Shown here: positions 5,828 to 8,892 of the stretch, in pieces | Layout of the letters: every line of letters begins with the position of its first letter | Position numbering within the stretch: the stretch's first letter is position 1 | Origin: Gammaproteobacteria bacterium | GTDB lineage: Bacteria; Pseudomonadota; Gammaproteobacteria; Chromatiales; Chromatiaceae | DNA: 8,892 nt | Direction: 5' to 3' | Assembly (NCBI GenBank): GCA_030620735.1 | Contig: JAUXDV010000065.1 | Coordinates: forward strand, 1-8,892 | Notes under the pieces: model-generated | What the model was told of the DNA's origin: nothing | The model's database searches: none | Seen by the model: only the letters and a program-made list of their open reading frames with translations | Position numbers and translations under genes: made by a program

Positions 5828-6340
5828 TTACCAACTGCTTTCACGGCCGACATAGGTCGTGAGCCGGGTCAATGGCTCGCCACCCTGTTGCTCATAAACT
5901 TCGATTTCAACCTTGCGCATCTGTTCATAAGGCGTCTCAGAGGGACTCTGTATCCATCGCATCGGAAACAGGGATGTTTCATCTTCGCCTTTTTTCTCTT
6001 TTGACGTTTCCGACCAGGCATCCGCCAGCTGCAATTCGACCACCCTGTTCATCGCCACCCAGTGAGCAAATGTCTGCTCCTGGAGGCCCTGAAGATTTCG
6101 TACATAGTTGCCCATCAGACCGATAATCGCAACCAGAGCAATGCTGACAATGCTCAGCGCCATCATCACTTCGAGCAGTGTAAACCCTGCGGCCCTGTCA
6201 TTCCGGTGCATACCGGAATCCAGTATATCGTTGAATTCACTGGATCCCGGTCTTCGCCGGGATGACGGCCAGTGGCCTCCAGTCCCCTCTCCCACCGGAG
6301 GAGGGCTAGGGTGAGGGGCTAATTTCAGCTCAGGCTTCAT
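5828..6340 (-). CDS. gspI: Type II secretion system minor pseudopilin I, with repeat sequence inside the leader
   Basis: The pseudopilin core is clear: RAAG followed by FTLLEVMMALSIVSIALVAI, cleavage after the Gly, Glu at mature position 5, then LQEQTFAHWVAMNRVVELQL, a GspI signature. Two starts compete. ATG 6340 overlaps the gspH stop by 11 bases and has AGGA six bases upstream, giving 170 residues with a 52-residue leader. ATG 6211 gives 127 residues with a nine-residue leader, the family's normal size, but has no clear Shine-Dalgarno and lies within a repeat element. I list 6340 on ribosome-site grounds. Most of the codons between the two starts come from two repeat-like elements (6197-6266 and 6284-6318) that kept the frame open. 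Because the leader is removed by GspO/PilD, the mature protein would be the same either way. GspI is the core of the minor-pseudopilin tip that initiates the pseudopilus. Confidence 0.85.
   Translation of the reverse strand: MKPELKLAPHPSPPPVGEGTGGHWPSSRRRPGSSEFNDILDSGMHRNDRAAGFTLLEVMMALSIVSIALVAIIGLMGNYVRNLQGLQEQTFAHWVAMNRVVELQLADAWSETSKEKKGEDETSLFPMRWIQSPSETPYEQMRKVEIEVYEQQGGEPLTRLTTYVGRESSW
6197..6266. repeat. 70-base dRS3-like double-hairpin repeat inside the 5' end of gspI
   Basis: The ends are inverted (GTCATTCCGG at 6197-6206, CCGGGATGAC at 6257-6266). Each half is also a small hairpin: ATTCCGG and CCGGAAT around TGCATA, and ATCCCGG and CCGGGAT around TCTTCG. The inner CCAGT and ACTGG pair as well. 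This layout matches the widespread bacterial repeats with ATTCCCGC-type ends, such as dRS3/NEMIS-like elements of Neisseria. It is translated in frame as part of the gspI leader and contains the alternative start codon at 6211. Confidence 0.75.
6284..6318. repeat. CCCCTCTCCCACCGG-type repeat inside the 5' end of gspI
   Basis: CCCCTCTCCCACCGGAGG is followed by AGGGCTAGGGTGAGGGG; the two halves are roughly inverse complements with pyrimidine-rich and purine-rich arms. I recognise a dispersed intergenic repeat common in many bacterial genomes, usually written CCCTCACCCTAGCCCTCTCCC, but cannot confirm copy number here. On the coding strand it gives the Pro-rich stretch APHPSPPPVGEG of the gspI leader. 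It begins 17 bases inward from the dRS3-like element, so the two look like a compound insertion. Confidence 0.65.
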
Positions 6341-6872
6341 CTCTCTTCCTGACTTTTCCGGAGGGATAGCGAACGACACTCTGTTTTTCCGACTCACCAT
6401 AGGAGAACAGCAGCTCAAAAGGAATCGCATCCGTATCGGAGACAAACACAATCTGGGGATTTACCTCATCAGGGATCTCATTCTCAAGCACCACCGGCGT
6501 CTGCGATGTCTCCTGGTAAAAAGCCAGCGAGAGCCCATCGGGAAAACGATGCGGTTTTAACAGGCGGTTCCTCAATGGTTTCCACAGTACCTCACGCTGC
6601 TGCTCCTGTGTTTCATCCTTGCGCTGAACTTCTGCAACGGTATAGAAGGCATAACCGCCGTTATAGAGATAAATTCCAATCGGAAAACGCCGGAACATAA
6701 TCTCCTCGCGGGCGTAATTGGCTTCGCGGATAAAGGTTGTGATGATCTCATCGACAACGTCATCGTCATCCCGTCCCTGCACCGTGAGCGCAAACAGCGA
6801 TGCCATCACGGCAATAATCGACATCACAACAAGGATCTCAATCAGGGTGAATCCCCGTTGACGCCGACTCAT
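6330..6872 (-). CDS. gspH: Type II secretion system minor pseudopilin H
   Basis: A 180-residue pseudopilin. Leader MSRRQRG is followed by FTLIEILVVMSIIAVMASLF, with Glu at mature position 5. The body has ARE and RFPIGIYLYNGGYAFY (53-77), fitting the GspH beta-sandwich, and PQIVFVSDTDAIPFEL (139-154) matches the usual 'P-x-I-x-F-x-S-x-x-x-x-x-P-F-E-L' element. Length is typical. The ATG lies three bases after the gspG stop with AGGA seven bases upstream. Its 3' end overlaps gspI by 11 bases if gspI starts at 6340, and supplies that gene's ribosome binding site. GspH links the minor-pseudopilin tip to the GspG fibre. Confidence 0.93.
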   Translation of the reverse strand: MSRRQRGFTLIEILVVMSIIAVMASLFALTVQGRDDDDVVDEIITTFIREANYAREEIMFRRFPIGIYLYNGGYAFYTVAEVQRKDETQEQQREVLWKPLRNRLLKPHRFPDGLSLAFYQETSQTPVVLENEIPDEVNPQIVFVSDTDAIPFELLFSYGESEKQSVVRYPSGKVRKRDEA

Positions 6873-6875
6873 GAG

Positions 6876-7277
6876 TTATTCCTGTGTCGAGCTGCTGAGG
6901 TCGCTGTCGATCCCCTCACCTCCTTCAAGGCCGTCCCGGCCAAGGGTGTAGATCTCATAATCACTGCCATCACGGCCCGGACTGGAGTAGAGATAGTCCC
7001 GCTTCCAGGGATCTTTTTTCATCCTCTTGATATGTTTCGGGGCCAGCACGGCAAGTCCCTCTTCCGTCGTTGGATACTGGTAATTCTGCAGCTTGTAAAA
7101 ATCGAGGGCTGCGCCATAGGTATCGATATCGCTGTTAATCTTGGTCAACTGCGCCTGCTCGGGTTTGTCCATCACTTCGACAGCAACGAAGGTGCCCATG
7201 ATGGCGATGATGACCAGCACCACCATGATCTCGATGAGGGTAAAACCGGATTGCCTACTTCTCTCTCTACTCTTCAT
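6876..7277 (-). CDS. gspG: Type II secretion system major pseudopilin G
   Basis: A 133-residue protein. Leader MKSRERSRQSG is followed by FTLIEIMVVLVIIAIMGTFV, with Glu16 as mature residue 5 and cleavage after Gly11. KINSDIDTYGAALDFYKLQN (46-65), YPTTEEGLAVL (68-78) and DPWKRDYLY (89-97) are core GspG motifs. LGRDGLEGGEGIDSDL (112-127) is the calcium-binding loop; Asp115, Asp124 and Asp126 are the likely ligands. GspG polymerises into the periplasmic pseudopilus that pushes substrates through the GspD secretin. One oddity: mature position 22, usually Pro in GspG, is Val (VAVEVMDKP). A weak Shine-Dalgarno precedes the ATG, and two palindromes lie between this gene and gspF. Confidence 0.96.
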   Translation of the reverse strand: MKSRERSRQSGFTLIEIMVVLVIIAIMGTFVAVEVMDKPEQAQLTKINSDIDTYGAALDFYKLQNYQYPTTEEGLAVLAPKHIKRMKKDPWKRDYLYSSPGRDGSDYEIYTLGRDGLEGGEGIDSDLSSSTQE

Positions 7278-7296
7278 ATTTCACGTTCCACTTATG

Positions 7297-7322
7297 GGTT
7301 CCCAAGGTGGACCTTGGGAACC
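7297..7322. repeat. 26-base palindrome upstream of gspG
   Basis: GGTTCCCAAGGT (7297-7308) and ACCTTGGGAACC (7311-7322) are perfect inverse complements around GG. This TTCCCAAG-x-CTTGGGAA type of palindrome recurs in intergenic regions of several bacterial groups as far as I recall. It sits 19 bases upstream of the gspG start on the gsp transcript, close enough to affect ribosome loading or to mark an mRNA 5' end after processing. No T-run follows on the minus strand, so it is not an intrinsic terminator. Confidence 0.75.
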
Positions 7323-7350
7323 AGTTCAAAATCAGACATGACTATTTTTT

Positions 7351-7415
7351 ACCACAGATGCACACAGATAAACACAGATCATATGACGTCTTTTTAATCT
7401 GTGTGCATCTGTGGT
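7351..7415. repeat. 65-base inverted repeat with ACAGAT units between gspF and gspG
   Basis: ACCACAGATGCACACAGAT (7351-7369) and ATCTGTGTGCATCTGTGGT (7397-7415) are perfect 19-base inverted arms around a 27-base centre. The left side holds ACAGAT three times at ten-base spacing, the third copy being in the centre. This phrase belongs to a dispersed repeat I recall from many environmental bacteria. On the gsp transcript the hairpin would follow gspF by about 20 bases and is followed by A residues, not U, so termination is unlikely; pausing, processing or mRNA stabilisation are possible. Confidence 0.8.
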
Positions 7416-7435
7416 TAGTAATCTTTTACAAGCGC

Positions 7436-8671
7436 CTACACCATACTGTTCATTTTGAAAATCGGCAGCAGCACGGCCAGCACGATCATCATCACCACGC
7501 TGCCCATGACGACGATCATCAATGGTTCAAGAATACCAACCAATGATGATACGGTCGCCTGCAGGGTTCTCTCCTGTCCCTCGCCAGCGCGTTCCAGCAT
7601 CTCAGGCAGGTTTCCCGCCGCTTCACCGCTGGCGACCAGGTTCAGCGTCATGGGTGAAAAATAGCCGGTGTTTGTCAACGAGTTGCCGATACTGGCGCCC
7701 TCCCTGACGCGTCGGGATGCATCCATGAGGGCATCCCGGATCGGCAGGCTTGCAAGCACATGGGCGGCAATCATCATCCCCTGGGTGGCGGAGACAGTGC
7801 TTTGCAATAGAATCCCATAGGTGCGTAAAAACCGTGAGGTGTTGACCTCGCGGATGACCCGGGAGATCAGCGGCAGTTTCAATAAAAACAGCTGCACCCT
7901 CTTTTTGAAACCCTGGCGCTTCATGGCGGAAGAGAACAGAAAAATCAGCAGCACCACTCCCAACAGCAGAAACACGCCATAGTGCTGTAAAAAGTCACTG
8001 ATGTTGATCATGACACGCGTCAGCAGAGGCAACTCCTGGCCGATGTGCTCGAATGTCTCCACCATTTTCGGCACCACGAACACCAGCAGTCCGACGATCA
8101 CCAGCAGCGCCACGATACTCACCACGGCCGGATAGATCAGCGCCAGTTTCACCTTTTGACGGGTGACATTCGCCTCTTCCGCATAGTCAGCCAGGCGTTC
8201 CAGCACGATCTCCAGGTTGCCTGACTGTTCGCCTGCCTCAGCAGTTGCAGCATAATATTCGGGAAAGGCCTGCGGAAATTGGCGGAATGCATCTGCCAGG
8301 GAGGATCCCTCAGTGACCCGAGAACGCAGGGCGGTCAAAAGATGCCGCTGCCACTGTTTGTTGCTCTGCGAGGAGAGCACGCCCAGCGACTTTTCGACCG
8401 GCAGACGTGAACGCAGCAGGGTTGCCAGCTGGCGGGTGAACATAGAGAGATCTGTCGGGTTGAGACGACGATCGACAGCAGAACTCTTTTTCTCTTTTGC
8501 CCTCTTCGCACCGCTGAAACGACGGCTTTTTCCACTCACCTCCTCCATGGAGACGGGATTCATTCCATCATTGCGCAGGCGATGCCGCAGGTGCTTTGGC
8601 GAATCCGCCTCCCACACACCTTTTTGCATGCGCCCTTTTTGATCCAGAGCCTGCCACGAGAAAGCGGGCAT
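7436..8671 (-). CDS. gspF: Type II secretion system inner-membrane platform protein F
   Basis: A 411-residue protein of normal GspF length with two T2SSF domains. The first (about 72-194) ends with AGEQSGNLEIVLERLADY (146-163), and the second (about 275-397) has the matching SGEAAGNLPEMLERAGEG (348-365). The N-terminus (FSWQALDQKGRMQKGVWEA) is the typical beta-rich start. Three membrane segments lie at about 175-203, 232-250 and 377-404. GspF sits at the centre of the assembly platform and interacts with the ATPase GspE and with GspL to drive pseudopilus assembly. GGAG six bases before the ATG supports the start. A stop codon in the same frame directly abuts the ATG upstream. gspE, the usual upstream neighbour, is not seen in the 221 bases available. 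Confidence 0.96.
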   Translation of the reverse strand: MPAFSWQALDQKGRMQKGVWEADSPKHLRHRLRNDGMNPVSMEEVSGKSRRFSGAKRAKEKKSSAVDRRLNPTDLSMFTRQLATLLRSRLPVEKSLGVLSSQSNKQWQRHLLTALRSRVTEGSSLADAFRQFPQAFPEYYAATAEAGEQSGNLEIVLERLADYAEEANVTRQKVKLALIYPAVVSIVALLVIVGLLVFVVPKMVETFEHIGQELPLLTRVMINISDFLQHYGVFLLLGVVLLIFLFSSAMKRQGFKKRVQLFLLKLPLISRVIREVNTSRFLRTYGILLQSTVSATQGMMIAAHVLASLPIRDALMDASRRVREGASIGNSLTNTGYFSPMTLNLVASGEAAGNLPEMLERAGEGQERTLQATVSSLVGILEPLMIVVMGSVVMMIVLAVLLPIFKMNSMV

Positions 8672-8711
8672 CTAGTGCTCCATCAAGGTTGGTTTGAGGT
8701 ATTCAGTTGGT

Positions 8712-8892
8712 CTGTCAGCGCCCATGGCAAGGCGCGTCTCACCGCAAATGGCTTGGTCCTTTGCAAGAGGCGTAACGCAGCTATGGACGTTGACAGGCCA
8801 ACCCTTCGGGCGTTGCAGTGGTGCTCCGCCACTGCGTTTCAGCTTTTGGCAAGGACTATGGCCATTACCTGCAAGCTGCGCCTTGTTGCGAA
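8712..8892. repeat. Long nested imperfect inverted repeat upstream of gspF
   Basis: Four arm pairs are nested in correct order: CAAGGCGC (8728-8735) with GCGCCTTG (8878-8885), AATGGC (8747-8752) with GCCATT (8861-8866), GTCCTT (8756-8761) with AAGGAC (8851-8856), and AACGCAG (8774-8780) with CTGCGTT (8832-8838). Alternatives exist: GCAGTGG (8815-8821) with CCACTGC (8829-8835), and CTGTCA (8712-8717) with TGACAG (8791-8796). The whole 158-base span could fold into one branched stem. It may be a dispersed repeat, a MITE-like element or a structured leader RNA. On the minus strand one frame stays open for 73 codons and ends in TAG touching the gspF ATG; the peptide has Cys, Gly and Pro but no GspE motif. 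The element may continue past the window. Confidence 0.55.

Noticed and set aside
6341..6451. Longer GspI start at 6451
   Set aside because: It lies in another frame within gspH, has no leader character and makes the leader even longer; ATG 6340 has the good ribosome site.
6858..7397. Plus-strand 179-residue frame opposite gspG
   Set aside because: Antisense to the clear major pseudopilin and runs into the palindromic repeats; His-rich sequence mirrors the hydrophobic helix codons.
7345..7435. Intrinsic terminator after gspF
   Set aside because: On the gsp strand the 19-base-pair hairpin is followed by A residues, not a T-run; termination there would also cut off the rest of the operon.
8672..8892. 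C-terminus of GspE in the minus-strand open frame
   Set aside because: The peptide shows no GspE features such as the C-terminal helical motifs, and the sequence is dominated by inverted repeats; left open as a repeat-invaded gene end rather than called as a CDS.

Overview
The window looks like a gammaproteobacterial chromosome segment. This rests on a complete run of inner-membrane and pseudopilin genes of a general (type II) secretion system (T2SS), moderate GC, and many small palindromic and heptameric intergenic repeats. I recall such repeats from environmental Gammaproteobacteria, including sulfur oxidisers, but the genus cannot be fixed from this sequence.

Layout, left to right. Bases 1-548 hold the N-terminal part of a tyrosine-recombinase integrase on the minus strand, cut by the window edge; its probable promoter and a structured leader lie at 549-645. 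Bases 842-1333 encode an unrecognised 163-residue lipoprotein on the plus strand. From 8671 down to 1484 the minus strand carries nine T2SS genes in transcription order gspF-G-H-I-J-K-L-M-N. The lipoprotein gene converges on gspN across a 150-base gap filled with repeats. Bases 8672-8892, upstream of gspF, hold a long nested imperfect inverted repeat and no gene I can name. gspC, gspD, gspE and gspO are not in the window; gspE would be expected upstream of gspF.

How the genes work together. GspG is the major pseudopilin. GspH, I, J and K are minor pseudopilins, with GspK at the tip. GspF, L and M form the inner-membrane assembly platform that would couple to the missing ATPase GspE. GspN is an accessory inner-membrane protein found in some T2SS clusters. 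G/H, H/I, J/K, L/M and M/N are overlapping or nearly abutting.

The most unusual point is repeat load. The looser junctions of the operon carry repeats: F/G has two palindromes, I/J and K/L have heptamer arrays in inverted pairs, and another heptamer pair follows gspN. Two further repeat-like elements sit in frame inside the 5' end of gspI, lengthening its prepilin leader or supplying a new start codon. I see no unknown enzymatic system; the novelty is in the repeats and their placement.
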